Shown here piece by piece: positions 63,655 to 64,000 of a DNA stretch of 64,000 nucleotides. Both the position numbers and the translations under genes were made by a program. Origin of the DNA: Ottowia thiooxydans DSM 14619. Lineage in GTDB: Bacteria; Pseudomonadota; Gammaproteobacteria; Burkholderiales; Burkholderiaceae_C. The DNA lies in the NCBI RefSeq assembly GCF_000422885.1, contig NZ_KE383945.1, positions 1-64,000 on the forward strand. The letters run 5' to 3'. Position 1 is the stretch's first letter, and each line of letters opens with the position of its first letter. The notes beneath the pieces were generated by a model, which saw only the letters and a program-made list of their open reading frames with translations, made no database searches and had not been told where the DNA came from.

Positions 63655-64000
63655 ATGACCAGCCCCACCCTTGCCGCCCTAGCCGGTGTGCGCGTGATCG
63701 AGATGGGCCAGCTGATTGCAGGGCCTTTTGCCAGCAAGACGCTGGGCGAGTTCGGCGCCGAAGTGATCAAGATCGAGCCGCCCGGCACAGGCGATCCGCT
63801 GCGCAACTGGCGTCTGCTCAAAAACGGCACTTCGGTATGGTGGCAGGTGCAGTCGCGCAACAAGCGTTCGCTGGCGCTTGATCTTCGCCAGGCTGAAGGG
63901 CAGGCGCTGGCGCGACAACTCATCGCCGAAGCTGACGTTCTGGTTGAGAATTTTCGGCCCGGCACCCTGGAGGGTTGGGACATGTCTCCCGAGCAGTTGC
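63655..64000 (+). CDS. CaiB/BaiF family CoA-transferase, partial
   Basis: The first 115 residues of a class III CoA-transferase, cut by the window end. The start MTSPTLAALAGVRVIEMGQL and PFASKTLGEFGAEVIKIEPP form the nucleotide-like N-terminal region, then NKRSLALDLRQAEG and DVLVENFRPGTL. These enzymes move CoA between acids; the family active-site Asp lies beyond the visible part. Substrate is not known. A strong ribosome site GAGGAG supports the start. Confidence 0.93.
   Translation, partial: MTSPTLAALAGVRVIEMGQLIAGPFASKTLGEFGAEVIKIEPPGTGDPLRNWRLLKNGTSVWWQVQSRNKRSLALDLRQAEGQALARQLIAEADVLVENFRPGTLEGWDMSPEQL

Noticed and set aside
1-64000. tRNA genes, rRNA, CRISPR arrays, integrases or transposases
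   Set aside because: None recognised on reading; repeats found are not CRISPR-like and no transposase frame is present.

Overview
The window looks like chromosomal DNA of a high-GC betaproteobacterium of the order Burkholderiales, most likely family Comamonadaceae. The argument is gene content and synteny: an fdsGBA-fdhD-fdsD formate dehydrogenase operon, a divergent MocR/DUF2917 pair, argS-SPOR-dsbA, lptA-lptB-rpoN, a QueE with a CX14CX2C cluster, and three Liv-type ABC gene sets or partial sets. This is inference from families; no species can be named. I saw no rRNA, tRNA, CRISPR array, transposase or integrase.

Layout. 0.1-7.9 kb: housekeeping genes on the plus strand (class I amidotransferase, thiL, a ParB-like protein, a GST, a helix-hairpin-helix protein, pgpA, pncC/cinA C-domain, a stand-alone FMN glutamate-synthase-like oxidoreductase). 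8.1-12.9 kb: a complete Liv-type ABC transporter operon (LivG, LivF, binding protein, LivH, LivM); its LivF has Arg in place of the Walker A Lys. 13-13.4 kb: a lone PIN-domain protein. 14.0-27.2 kb: a large catabolic cluster, mostly on the minus strand, with a second complete Liv-type transporter, an acyl-CoA ligase, an acyl-CoA dehydrogenase, an enoyl-CoA hydratase, a thiolase-superfamily protein lacking the thiolase catalytic residues, a DUF35 Zn-ribbon/OB protein and a nitronate-monooxygenase-like flavoprotein. A nitroreductase and a TetR regulator lie on the opposite strand. 27.8-29.8 kb: a large AT-richer ankyrin-repeat gene. 30.4-40.6 kb: an RNA methyltransferase, rpoN, lptB, lptA, queE-queD, dsbA, a SPOR protein and argS. 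40.8-44.3 kb: a GT2, a YdjC-type deacetylase and an ArnT-like transferase, resembling lipid A amino-sugar modification systems. 44.5-47.8 kb: a LysR regulator divergent from glcB. 47.9-54.4 kb: a DksA-like protein and the NAD-linked formate dehydrogenase operon. 54.6-64 kb: a CWC protein with an MFS exporter, a class II amidotransferase, DUF2917/MocR, a second MFS protein, a DUF1328 protein, gshB, benE and a CaiB/BaiF CoA-transferase cut by the window end.

The strongest candidate for an undescribed system is the 14.0-27.2 kb cluster. It holds uptake, CoA activation, dehydrogenation and hydration, but no 3-hydroxyacyl-CoA dehydrogenase. Its thiolase-like protein has lost the nucleophilic Cys and carries Tyr where thiolases use catalytic residues, and a DUF35 partner is present. 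Together these suggest retro-aldol cleavage of a hydroxyacyl-CoA instead of thiolysis.

Non-coding DNA is rich in repeats: a perfect 22-bp inverted-repeat element near 31.8 kb with relatives near 20.3 and 40.7 kb, a 133-bp tandem repeat at 37.5-37.9 kb, and a duplicated terminator-like unit at 56.35-56.5 kb.
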